Source: Lathyrus oleraceus
Lineage: Eukaryota > Streptophyta > Magnoliopsida > Fabales > Fabaceae
Reading direction: 5' to 3'
Length of the DNA stretch: 64,000 bases
Assembly: GCF_024323335.1 (NCBI RefSeq)
Contig: NC_066580.1
Coordinates: 441,707,351 to 441,771,350 of the forward strand
The position numbers were made by a program, and so were the translations under genes. The notes beneath the pieces are model-generated. The model worked only from the letters and a program-made list of their open reading frames with translations. It was not told where the DNA came from and made no database searches. Below are positions 34,832-45,867 of the stretch, one piece after another (the stretch's first letter is position 1; each line of letters starts with the position of its first letter).

Positions 34832-34877
34832 TTCGGCTCACGCACGCCGAAACAAAACACACACACAAGAAACCGAC

Positions 34878-35015
34878 TGCCAATCGCTGGACTTACGTCA
34901 GACTCCACACAAACAGGCAAACATGGAAACCGAACGCCAATCGCTGGACTTACATCAGACTCCGAACCAACAAACACACACAGGAAACCAACTGCCAATC
35001 GCTGGACTTATGTCG
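34878..35015. repeat. Three tandem 57-58 bp units within solo LTR 1
   Basis: GCCAATCGCTGGACTTA begins at 34879, 34936 and 34994, each followed by a variable A/C-rich spacer. A related array is in solo LTR 2 near 50995-51150. Confidence 0.8.
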
Positions 35016-35184
35016 GACTCCAAACACACCAAAGGGGTTAACTGGACGCTGAGTCGTCAAAAGAAACAAAAAAGGTTGAACAAACAAGCTAACAGGGAGT
35101 CTGGTACTCGAGCCTGCTAGCTGTCAAGCAAACACACACCAAAAAGAAAAAGGGTGCCCGGAGAGACCTCGTACGATCTCCTGC

Positions 35185-35223
35185 CTACGTACCTCATCTG
35201 GTATGAGGATCAGGGCGACGTAG
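35185..35223 (-). other. Second H0 element in solo LTR 1
   Basis: Outer pair CTACGT (35185-35190) with ACGTAG (35218-35223), inner pair CCTCAT (35192-35197) with ATGAGG (35203-35208). It is a duplicate of the H0 at 34792-34831. Confidence 0.65.
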
Positions 35224-37065
35224 TTCCCCTTAACAGGGAAAGAACTTCTAACTTAACCAGAGACTGGGAAATGACAAACTAGAAGGGAGCCTGACTCGAG
35301 CCTAATAGTTATCATGCAATCCGCAATGGTCCTAGGTTAAGGTTTCTAGCTAACTTGCACAGGGAGCAAGCTATCCTAAGCAGCACAAGCAAAGCAATAC
35401 AAACACAAGAGCAAGCATACACACAGTTAGCACACACTATATACAAACAAAGTGGGCTCACACAGGGTTAGGCTTTAGTCAAGGGGTCATGTCAACCTCG
35501 ACAAACAAGCCACTATATCAGGGTGATGTTAGCTCTTAACCCTAACATTGAGAGTTAGGGTGAAGCAGATGAAATAGGAAGTGAGGGGTGTGCCTCACAG
35601 CTCTTATCCCTGGCCAGGGAGAGCTTTTGAATAATAGAAGGTGTGGGAGTTCAGAAAGTAGGAACTCTTCTCCACAAGGATTAGACTCTATAAGATCTTG
35701 GGTTAAGATCCACAATGCATCAACATGTTATGTGAGCAAAGGGATGACACACTGAATAGCAGGAGATGGACTACACATCTCTTTTATCTGCCAATTGCCT
35801 TATCAAAGGACTTTTCCTGCTTAGCACAAAATTAAACACACAAAGACATTGCCTCTTAAGGAGGGCTTCAGACAGGTGCCTGCCCCAGTAACAGGACAGG
35901 TCTTCCAGACTACATGCAGTCAGAAAGTTATACCTCAAGTGGTTAAGCAACCAAGCAAGAGCAAATGAAAGTTCAAAATAACTTAAGCAACTTATGCACC
36001 TGAAAACAATCTAACTCAGTCAGTATACAAGTCAAAAAATCAAACAGTCAATCAATAGTCAACAGTCCACAGTACACAGTCAAACAAGCAATGCAACAAT
36101 GTGCAAGGCACAAGCTCAACTCAAATGAGCTAAGAGCCACCTACAAAACAAGTCAAGATTAGTCAACATCAACCACATAATCCAATTCAAGCAAATGAAT
36201 CAATCCTCTTATGGCCATGTACTTCTTAACCTGAAAACAAAGCTCAAACATAAGCAACAAACCACTAGGGCAAGGCCTAGGGTCAAAGAAGGAGAAATAA
36301 TTCAAAACAGAAGCTGAAATTTGACATGATGAAACCTCAAACAATTATTGACACATAGAAAAAAGTCTCACATTCATATCATTTACCAAATGCATTTCAT
36401 GATCAATCTAAGTTCAAGACAATTTTAAAGTCCACATGTGATCAACCAGAAAGATAAATCTCAATTAAATCAGAAATGATTCACAAAAATCTGGAAAAAT
36501 TCATACATACTCAAGACATCTCATATGATTAGCATGCAAAAAATCAGAACAATTGAGCATCATTTGATAGGGTAAACACAAAGCATAAGATGAACATGCA
36601 AAGGTGTGACACAAATTGTCACACCTACTTAGAAAAATCACAAAACAGAAATGATAATTGATAAAAATACCAAATCAACACCAAAATGTCAAGGAGTGAA
36701 TCTAGTTTCATCATGAAAATTTCCAGAAGCATTGGATCAACACACATTATTTCACAAAGGAAAAGGCAAGCAATGTTCAAAATATGACACATGTTAACAT
36801 TCTCTAGCACCAATTAAATTTCAGCCAAGCACAATTTCTGGAAAAATGCTCATAAAAAACTAGAAACAATAAGGAGCATGATGCAAAAATTCTCACATTA
36901 TTTGGATGAATATTTATTTAGTTATGAATTTTTAAAGTGGAAGAAAAATTAAAAAATCATGAATGAGCATGTACATGAATGGATGAAGAAAATGAAATAA
37001 AATGAAAAGCAATTTGGAAAAGATGCTGGAGCCAGGAATCGAACATGGTGCATTTTCAAAAGTGA

Positions 37066-37100
37066 ATTGGCGCGCTGCATGGCAAATCCATGCAGCCAAT
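37066..37100. other. Strong hairpin inside solo LTR 1
   Basis: GCTGCATGG (37074-37082) and CCATGCAGC (37088-37096) are perfect 9-bp arms around a 5-base loop. ATTGG and CCAAT continue the pairing outside a short internal bulge. It lies in the transcribed part of the LTR relative to its minus-strand TATA box. Confidence 0.75.
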
Positions 37101-39134
37101 CAGCGCCCAGCCCTAGCGAACCTAAGAGAACGGTTTAGCATGGCCTATGGGAACGGTTTAGCGTGGTCTATGGAATCATGAAAACCGTTGCCTAAAACTA
37201 TCATCATCTTCTTCACGTGTTCTTCGTGTGAACAGTACATGTTCATCATCATCATGAACAATTTTCTCAAAAATGGAAATTAAGCACATGTATAGCTAGG
37301 TCTTTCGATGTACATCAAGAATCCACCATTAATTTAACAAGAAACAACATAACATGCATGAATCGAAGGATTTAAGTTTCATCATCAAAACTTTAAACAC
37401 ATGTAACTTCATGAATATTCCACCAAATCACTCGATTCGAATTGCAGAATCATCACCATTAAGAGATCTACATGAATCACACAACAATTGCAAGAAATAA
37501 AGAGATCGAAAAAATGACCTCTTGAAGTGCAGCTTTCGAATCCACGTGTTTCAGCGCCTTGCAATGCTTCCAATGTGTTCTAGCAAGCTTGTATGAGTGT
37601 ATGGATGAAGTCTTGATGTTCAATTGGCCTTGATTCAACAGAATTTGAAATTCACCATTGATGAACAAGCTTCATGTATGCTTCCAAACTGCACGAATTG
37701 GCTTGGTTCCAGCTTCAATCTTGCTCACAAACGCTTAAGAATGATGAATTAATCAAGAAAAATGCATGAGATGTGAAGAAATCTTAAGAAAAAATGAGAG
37801 AGAATTTTGAGAGACTTTGAGAATTTCTAGATCTAGAATTGGAAAGTGTGAAAATTCTGTTATGATTTGTGTTATATATGAGCTCTTAATCATGATTAAT
37901 TAAGTTCTAATCAAATGCTAATGAAAAATGGTTAATTTGGAAGTGTTTTGCAAAAATTGGGATTTCACCCTTATGCATGGGATGCATGTGAATAGTGCAC
38001 GAATTTGCAATGTATTTTCTCTCAAAATATTATTTTAAGGCCAATGGAATTGATAGAATGTGTAAACAATGCCTTATTTTTAAATTTTAATTTTCCCTCC
38101 AAAAGTCAATTGAAAATGCAAATATTTATATGAATGGAATGCATGCCATGTAATGCCAATTTTGGAAACTAGAAGTTGAAACAAGAATGTTGCAAAAAGA
38201 GCCACTTGATTTGGGATTATGGTTTGAAAGTTATGCCCCTTTGAAGTTCAATGTTCATTTGACCAAGATTGATCCATATCTCTTCAACCACAAATGAGAA
38301 ATTGATGTTCTTGGACATTTTGGAAATGGGAGAGAAAGACCTACAACTTTCATGTTCAACAAAATTTCATTTGAAGCATTTTGGGTCATGTAATTTGAAG
38401 TTGAAGTTGGATGAAAACCTTTCCATTTTTGGAAAGTTCAAATTATAGGTCACTTTCTATTTTTGGCAAATTTTGACTGGACCTCAAATCCTTCAAAGGA
38501 AGTGTTTGAAATGTCAAATGAGACTTGTTTGAACATGAATGAAGTATTTCCCATCACTTCCCACCTCCAAAAATCACAGTTGACTTGTGGTTGACTTTTG
38601 CAGTTGACTGATAGATGACTTGGCTATGCACAGATGAATTTGAGCCTCAATCTTCTGATGAAATGGCTCCAAAATGAAACCCTAGCTTTCACAAGTTCAA
38701 TAAAACCATATGATGATCCCCATCTCAATGAAGACCCCATCTCCTTACAAAACCCTGACTGGCATAATGCAACTGATTAGGGTTGACCAGAGGTCAAAAC
38801 CCTAATCCCAAGGAATTTGATCAGGAATAATGAACCTCTTGGTGATGATAAGACCATGATGATGGTGATGTACCATTGCAACCAAGATAAAGATCAACCT
38901 CCCTGAGGAACCAATAAACCCTAATTGAAGCACAAACCCTCAGATGGCTAGTGATCAATTCAATGAAACCCTCAGGCTTGCATCTCTTTTAACCTCTTTT
39001 ATCTTCTGAGCAAAACTTAGGAGGATGACTTGTCCATTACATGACATGCAATATGCAATGACTAATGCCCTAAAAATGAAATACAATATGTTAAGCTAGT
39101 CCCAAGAGAGGAGGGCAAATTTTGAGGTGTTACA

Positions 39135-42100
39135 ATGGATATCATCGATGAATGCATAAAAGAAACAGAATTAGAAAATGACGAATTGTCCGACTATCGT
39201 GTAGAAGACAGACTGAATCAATGTTTAGCAATAACATCAGATCCTACGCAATGCCTTAAAAAACCAACCCTCGACCTGAAAACACTTCCCAAAAATCTGA
39301 GATATGAATTCCTAGACTTAGAACTTGAACGACCAGTGATAGTCAATGCAGACCTAGGAAAACTTGAAACCGAAAAACTCCTACATATTTTAAGAAAATA
39401 TCCAACCGCACTAGGATACAACATCACCGATCTTAAAGGGATAAGTCCTTCTATTTGTATGCACCGCATCATGCTAGAAGAAGACTGTAAAACTTCTAGG
39501 GAACATCAGAGGTGACTAAACCCGATCCTGAGTGAGGTAGTGAAGAAGGAAGTAATGAAGTTATTAGAGGCAGGTATCATATATCCTATATCCGATAGCA
39601 AATGGGTTAGTCCTGTACACGTAGTACCAAAGAAAGGAGGTATAACAGTGATCGAAAATGAAAAAGGAGAAACTATAACCAAACGAATTGAATCGGGATG
39701 GAGAATGTGCATTGACTATAGGAAGCTAAACAAAGCAACCCGAAAAGATCATTTTCCTTTACCATTCATAGACCAGATGTTAGAGCGACTAGCCAAGCAT
39801 TCCACTTCTGCTATCTGGACGGTTACTCAGGTTTCTTTCAAATACCAATTCATCCTGATGACCAAGAAAATACAACGTTCGCATGTCCTTTTGGTACCTT
39901 CGCTTATCGACGAATGCCGTTTGGCTTGTGCAATGCTCCTGCAACCTTCCAAAGGTGCATGATGGCAATATTCGCCGATTTTCTCGAAAACATCATGGAA
40001 GTCTTTATGGATGACTTTTCCGTATGCGGACAAAGTTTCGAAGAATATCTTGAAAACCTAGAAAGAGTTCTAGAACGATGTGTAAAAGTAAACCTAGTAC
40101 TTAATTGGGAAAAATGTCACTTTATGGTACAAGAAGGAATTGTTTTAGGACACATCATATCAAATAGAGGAATTGAAGTAGACAAAGCCAAAATAGAAGT
40201 AATCGAAAACCTTCAACCTCCGAAAACTGTGAGAGAAATACGAAGCTTCTTAGGACATGCCGGTTTTTACCGACGATTCATTAAAGATTTCTCTAAAATA
40301 ACTAAACCTTTAACCGGACTATTAATGAAAGACGCTGAATTCATCTTCGACAATAAATGTTTAGAAGAATTTCAAAGACTTAAACAAGCATTGATCTCCG
40401 CGCCCATAATGCAAACCCCGGATTGGAATGAACCTTTCGAAATAATGTGTGACGCAAGTGACTACACCGTGGGCGCTGTTTTAGGACAACGAAAGGATAA
40501 AAAACTTCACGTCATATATTATACGAGTAGAACTCTAGATGAAGCACAAATGAATTACGCAACGACCGAGAAAGAACTTTTAGCAGTAGTATTTGCACTA
40601 GATAAATTTCGTTCCTACTTGGTCGGAGCTAAAATAATCGTTTACACTGATCACGCTGCCATTAAGTACCTCTTAACAAAAAAGGACGCTAAACCTAGAC
40701 TCCTAAGGTGGATCTTGTTGCTACAAGAATATCATTTGGAAATCAAAGATAAAAAAGGAACTGAAAATGTAGTAGCAGATCACCTCTCTAGACTTGAAAA
40801 CCTGGAACCAGAAAGAACATCGATCAACGATGATTTCTCGTACGATAAACTTATAGCTAATTTGGAAGAAAATAGAGCTGATGAACAGGTAGAGACCACC
40901 TTGGCGGTATGCGTTACACCATGGTACGCTGATTTTGTCAATTATTTAGCCGCCGGAGTGGTTCCACTTGATTTATCCTACCAACAAAAGAAACGATTCT
41001 TCCATGACATAAAACATTACTACTGGGACGACCCTTTACTTTTCAAAAGAGGTCCCGATGGTATTTTCCGTCGCTGTATACCTGAAGAAGAGGTAGAAAG
41101 TATAATCCAACATTGTTATTCCGCTCCTTATGGTGGACATGCAAGTACATCCAAAACCTGCTCTAAAATCCTACAAGCCGGTCTTTATTGGCCAAACATA
41201 TGGAAGGATGTGCACGCCGCTGTCAAGAAATCCGATAGGTGTCAATGCATAGGAAACATATCTAGACGTGATGAAATGCCGCAAAAAGGCATTTTGTAAG
41301 TAGAAATTTTCGATGTGTGGGGAATAGATTTCATAGGACCTTTTCCACCTTCTTTTGGTAACAAGTACATACTCGTAGCGGTTGACTACGTATCAAAATG
41401 GATTGAGGCTATAGCTTCTCCAACAAACGACACACGAGTAGTAATTAGACTCTTTAAGCATATAATCTTTCCAAGATTTGGTGTCCCAAGAATAGTAGTC
41501 AGTGGCGGTGGATCTCATTTCATATCTAAGATACTCGAAAAATTATTGTTTAAGTATGGTGTAAAACATCGAGTAGCAACACCTTACCATCCTCAAACTA
41601 GTGGACAAGTGGAAGTGTCTAACAGAGAAATTAAACAGATATTGGAAAAAACAGTCGCTACATCGAGGAAAGACTGGTCATCAAAATTACCCGAAGCTTT
41701 ATGGGCATATCGAACCGCTTACAAAACTCCCATAGGAACAACTCCATTTAAGCTTATTTATGGTAAATCTTGCCACCTCCCAGTGGAGTTAGAACATAAG
41801 GCCTACTGGGCTATTCAAAATTTAAATTTAAACTATAAGGCCTCCGGTGAAAAGCGAATTCTTGATATAAACGAATTAGAGGAACTTAGACAAGACGCAT
41901 ACGAAAATGCCAAAATCTACAAGGAAAGAACGAAAAAATGGCATGATAAACGTATATCAAGGAAAACTTTCAAACAAGGCGATGTAGTCCTATTGTTTAA
42001 CTCTAGACTTAAGTTATTCCCAGGAAAACTACGCTCTAGGTGGTCTGGCCCGTTCCAAGTCACTAATGTCTTTCCTAGTGGGGCTATAGAAATTAAAGGA

Positions 42101-42220
42101 AAATATATTCAATCATTTATCGTAAACGGGCAACGTCTAAAACATTATCATTATGATGAAAACAATGAAGACTCGCAAGTCCTGCACTTAGACGTATTGT
42201 CTCCAAAATTAATAGATTAA
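39135..42220 (+). pseudogene. Athila RT-RNase H-integrase region, broken
   Basis: It continues the frame interrupted at 34457. Breaks: in-frame TGA at 39513 where relatives have an Arg codon; a one-base loss near 39802 that shifts frame just after LAKHS; in-frame TAA at 41297. RT motifs include [42 protein letters not shown] (before about 39975) and the catalytic FMDD near 40006. RNase H follows ([36 protein letters not shown]). The integrase core has [12 protein letters not shown], but the second acidic residue is lost (VVSGGGSHF in place of SDGGSHF). The zinc region lacks one Cys (KSDRCQ). The C-terminus ends near LSPKLID. The copy cannot code for active integrase. Confidence 0.88.
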
Positions 42221-42434
42221 CATTTAATAATTTTATGTCGAGCTTGCGACATTAAACAAAGCGCTTCGTGGGAGACAACCCACAAATTTTTATTTTTCTT
42301 TGATTATCCTTTTTGATTTTATTCAGTTTTCACTCTTCATTTTCTTTATTTTATTTTCCTCTTTTCTTCTTTCGGCATCTGGCCAAATCCTGACTAAATT
42401 CTTGTTTTCCTTTTCTTTAGTTAACACTAACCTG
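42221..42434 (+). other. Noncoding gap between integrase and ORF A
   Basis: It includes AGCGCTTCGTGGGAGACAAC followed by a pyrimidine-rich run. Sequences like the first often follow integrase in Athila-type elements. The pyrimidine run ending TTTTCTTTAG could be a splice acceptor tract for ORF A; this is inference. Confidence 0.45.
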
Positions 42435-43715
42435 ATGGGACATATTGATCGCATGGGTATCAAATTCCGAGGGAGAGCTCGGAGACAAAAATTTGAAGAA
42501 CTAGCTGAGAGAGAGATGCACCCAAGTTTTTATGCTGATGATTGTGCAATGACCGTTCTTGGGCTAAGAGATAGTGTCCTATATCTGCTGAGTCAAATAA
42601 GGTGGGAAACCACTCCTATTCGGAGATAATTTGTTACTTACCGGAGGCTAACTCTAGAATTCCTTAGCTCCTTGATTTATTTACCAAACCATGGAAAAGG
42701 AATAAACCGAGGTTTCATTCAATTCAGGATGTTCAATATGGAGTATCAGTATAACATTCAAGAATTTACTAACCTCTTAGGGTTCCCTACTTCTTTTGAC
42801 ACATTCACCATGAGCCAAGAAGACCTTTTTGAATATCGAGAGCTTGAGCATTTTTGGGGAAGTTTGACGGGAAATGACGACCCTGAGGAACATGAGTTTC
42901 TTTCTAGAAACATACATAACCCAGCGTTCAGTTATTTCCACAACATCCTAGCACACACTCTTTTTGGGAAAAGATCAAACATCACCACAGTATCACGTGA
43001 TGAACTCTTCATAATATTTTGTGCTTCCCAGGACCGTCCAGTGAATGGTGCCACTTATATGTTGGCGAGTTTTGACCTCCTCATTCAAGATGACCGTGCA
43101 CCGATTCAAATAGGAGGATTGATAATTATGATTGCTAATGCCATTGGATTACGCCAACCCATGCTTGATTTGAACCCTTTTTGTGGTATTCAGCCTATGA
43201 ATATACTTTTCCTTTTCAACACTATGTTTATAGGAAACCTTGGACCTGAAGAGTTTGAACTATTTATTAACAACCAAGCTTTTTACCTATTCACCATGCC
43301 CAACCCGATGACTAGTGTCCATAACCGAAATAATTGGCTCTACAACCTGGATGGAATACCTTCTCCTGTTAGATCTGTTGAAACCATCCAAGATTATGAG
43401 ATTCTTGACAACCAGATTCCTTATGCTGAGTCTGATCCGCAGACACCAACTGGTTACCATGATGCTGCCTCTCCACCTCATCCTATCCCATCTGCTGAAT
43501 CGGCAATACCTAATCTTAGACATCATATGCCCGGAACTGATTATAATACCGCTATCCAAGCCTTGATGTCAGAACAAGATGCCATTAGAGAAGAGTTAAC
43601 TAACATGGGACATGAATTTCTGGAATACATGAGTAGAATGACAAATCAATTCCACGAGTTGCTACACCGTGTCAATTCCTTTGCTCCTCCGACAAGAGAT
43701 TCTACAAGTGACTAG
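42435..43715 (+). pseudogene. Athila 3' ORF A, env position, one in-frame stop
   Basis: From ATG at 42435 the frame is open to TAG at 43713-43715 except for one TAA at 42627. Regions in order: basic N-terminus (RGRARRQKFEEL); LTLEFLSSL; FRMFNMEYQYNIQEFTNLLG; HNPAFSYFHNILAHTLFG; DELFIIFCAS; VNGATYMLASFD; IQIGGLIIMIANAIGL; NWLYNLDG; a proline/serine linker; and a C-terminal coiled coil (EQDAIREELTNMGHEF). I see no signal peptide or convincing transmembrane anchor, so it does not look like an envelope. It resembles the unnamed proteins found in this position of Athila elements (possibly the Pfam ATHILA family). ORF B downstream is a diverged paralogue. Confidence 0.7.
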
Positions 43716-44070
43716 AAGAATTGCAGTTAACTAGTTTTAGTTTTAGGAAATTTATAGTTTCGTTTGACATTATTTTTATCTTAGTATTTACTTTTCGCAT
43801 GTTTTATTTTATTTTCAAATATTCCATTATGTTTATTTTTATGAAGCTATTGGCATTATTGATTAAATTAAATTTTATCTTGATCTATGCACTATCTAAA
43901 GTTACCAATAATGATATTTAATGTATGCTACTACTTACATGGCCTATTAGAAAATATATATATACACTATGGTGTGGTAGAGTAGCATTCATGGCAATTC
44001 AAAAAAATAAAACAATAGCAAATATAATAAACAAAACTAAGAAAAAAACTTTTTTTAAGCTTCCACGCAT
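43716..44070. other. Gene-free AT-rich spacer between ORF A and the internal promoter
   Basis: T-rich sequence, then an A-rich run with TATATATATACA near 43955. No gene is supported; the short open frames here have no recognisable content. Confidence 0.5.
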
Positions 44071-44354
44071 GCTGTCACGAGCGTAGTGATTGTTGCATGC
44101 TCAGAAGTGTGACGAGCGTCACACATACTTTCACGGTCGCCACGCAACCCATGACGCCCGTAACACACTCTGTCACGAGCGTGACAGCGTGATTCCTCGT
44201 AAACGTTGTTGACCGTTATGGTAATGACCGTTACTCCCCATCTTTTCATCTCCCCATTCAACCCACCTCTTTACTCCATTCCACTCACATTCATCCACAT
44301 TTATTTTTCTCTCACCCACTCCTCTTCCCAATTTCAAAACTCTTCCTATAAATA
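44071..44354 (+). promoter_or_regulatory. Putative internal promoter of ORF B: palindrome cluster plus TATA box
   Basis: GTGTGACG-AG-CGTCACAC (44107-44124) and CTGTCACG-AG-CGTGACAG (44170-44187) have perfect 8-bp arms, and decayed copies lie at 44071-44090 and around 44132-44165. TATAAATA is at 44347-44354 in CTTCCTATAAATACC, followed by a C/A-rich leader of about 70 bases before the ATG at 44452. The ACG-NN-CGT palindrome core and its position before a TATA box are the same as in this element's LTR U3. Promoter function is inferred from the layout. Confidence 0.6.
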
Positions 44355-44451
44355 CCTACAATACATTTCTTCCTACACCACATCAGTCCAACAAACCATT
44401 CTATACAAATATATTTCACCCTTTTTTCCTTCTTTCTACCTACCTATCAAT

Positions 44452-45783
44452 ATGGCAGAGAACCAACATCAAGAAGTGCAATTCAGAAATATTATTTTCC
44501 GATCTGAAGATAGCAACTATCAACGGGAGCAGTTCGTTCGGTTCCAACAACGCGGTGTCATATCTACCAGGTACCCAGATTTAAATTGCTTACAAGAATT
44601 AGGATTACTTCAAGGTGTGCAATGGCTGCTTAGGCTTTTTGATTTAACTTTTATTTGCACACAAAATCACCCAACATACCCATCACTCACCTTGGAGTTT
44701 TTAAGTTCTTATTCCTACACCACTCCACCCGGTGAGGACGAATACTTAACCGGTACCGCAAAGTTCCGTATGTTCAACACTGAGTACTCACTATCTCAGA
44801 AACAGTTGAGTGCCATGCTACGCTTTCTTGTAGGAGACCAAGTCCACCCAAGAATCCCTCCAAACTCAGAATGGAACACGAACGCATTCAACCTCTTTGG
44901 AAAAATATCCGGTGTGGAAACCACTAATTGGGATGCACTACTTACTTCGCACATACACAACCCCACTATCCGATATTTTATCCGTATTTTGAAAAACACC
45001 ATCTTTGGAAGACCCAACGACAGCAAAGTCAACACGAAAGAATTATTCTTCCTACACTGCATCTTTTCAGCCGACACAAAGGTAAACGCCGCCTCTTTCT
45101 TACTTCACCATATCCGTACCCTTTGCGCTCGAGGCCGTCAACCTTTTGTGATTGGAGGATTAATAACCACCATCGCACTCGGCTTAAATCTAGGAGACCG
45201 ACTTCAAAATTTGCAATCTTTGCCACCCATGTTTATGGATATAAGCTATTGTCGCTCCAGCCGCTTAATAAAAAATATGGTAGGCGGGAAGTATTATCTT
45301 ATGGTGAATAACCAAGAAGTCCCAAGCGTTGTTTTGCCCAACATTGCCCTCACCGATGTCACCAACCCCAACCGATTCATCTACGATCTGAATGCTCCCG
45401 AACCTACCGAGCCTACTCAAGCAAACCCACCCCCAGATGAGTTTGATGAAATGGAGCAAGGTGATCAAGGTCCTGAACAACATTCGGTCCCACATAATCC
45501 TTCCGATAATGTGGCTGGTCCATCCTCCCGACGTCGTCGAAGAAGAAGGCCCGCAACAAATGATGACATCATGGAAGCTTTTGAACATCAAGCCCAACGG
45601 CTTGATGCCATGCATTCGCAGAATAACAAAGTAATGCAACTGATGCGCCAGATGTACCAACAACAAGAAGCGAGGAATGCAATAACCGACCAGCGGTTCA
45701 CTGACTTGCTTAACAGGTTTGATGACTTGGAAGTACGTCAACGATCACCGGGTCCGAGAACAAGAGGACGCAGGCAGAATTGA
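44452..45783 (+). CDS. Athila 3' ORF B, 443 codons, intact
   Basis: ATG at 44452 (AATATGGCAGAG), stop TGA at 45781. This is the only long undamaged gene in the element. Landmarks: LTLEFLSSYSY, KFRMFNTEYSLSQKQLSAML, HIHNPTIRYFIRILKNTIFG, TKELFFLHCIF, VNAASFLLHHIRTL, PFVIGGLITTIALGL and FIYDLNAPEP. Then come an acidic/proline linker, a basic stretch (SSRRRRRRRPATND) that looks like a nuclear signal, and a glutamine-rich coiled coil near the end. The same landmarks in the same order occur in ORF A, so the two are paralogues. No signal peptide or transmembrane segment is evident. Function unknown; the basic stretch suggests nuclear or nucleic-acid-bound activity. Confidence 0.75.
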   Translation: MAENQHQEVQFRNIIFRSEDSNYQREQFVRFQQRGVISTRYPDLNCLQELGLLQGVQWLLRLFDLTFICTQNHPTYPSLTLEFLSSYSYTTPPGEDEYLTGTAKFRMFNTEYSLSQKQLSAMLRFLVGDQVHPRIPPNSEWNTNAFNLFGKISGVETTNWDALLTSHIHNPTIRYFIRILKNTIFGRPNDSKVNTKELFFLHCIFSADTKVNAASFLLHHIRTLCARGRQPFVIGGLITTIALGLNLGDRLQNLQSLPPMFMDISYCRSSRLIKNMVGGKYYLMVNNQEVPSVVLPNIALTDVTNPNRFIYDLNAPEPTEPTQANPPPDEFDEMEQGDQGPEQHSVPHNPSDNVAGPSSRRRRRRRPATNDDIMEAFEHQAQRLDAMHSQNNKVMQLMRQMYQQQEARNAITDQRFTDLLNRFDDLEVRQRSPGPRTRGRRQN

Positions 45784-45847
45784 GTTTGGGTTCCTTCTTT
45801 TTTCCTTTTCTTTCGTTTTTTTGAAACATTGGGGACAATGTTTCATT

Positions 45848-45867
45848 TAAGTGTAGGGGGGAAAACT
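45848..45867 (+). other. Internal PPT-like purine tract
   Basis: TTAAGTGTAGGGGGGAAAAC closely resembles the terminal tract (CTAAGTGTGGGGGAGTT) and also has a hairpin just upstream. It could prime plus-strand synthesis internally. Confidence 0.5.

Larger units (their letters stand above)
34458..39134 (-). mobile_element. Solo LTR of an Ogre-type family, 4,677 bp, inside Athila protease-RT
   Basis: On the minus strand it starts TGTAACACCTCAAAATTTGC and ends GGATGCGACA. It is flanked by a perfect 5-bp duplication ATGGA (34453-34457 and 39135-39139), and the coding frame of the host element resumes across it. No coding region, PBS or PPT lies inside. It carries the lineage's U5 blocks, two H0 elements, a probable TATA (minus, TATATAA at 37872-37878) and three tandem units with GCCAATCGCTGG at 57-58 bp spacing. 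It must be younger than the Athila insertion. Confidence 0.92.

Noticed and set aside
34458..35052. Extension of the Athila gag-protease frame beyond 34457
   Set aside because: The frame simply runs into the antisense solo LTR; the true continuation is after the target duplication at 39135.
42435..45783. Envelope glycoprotein in the env position
   Set aside because: No signal peptide, no convincing transmembrane anchor and no cysteine pattern; the two ORFs look like soluble, partly basic proteins.
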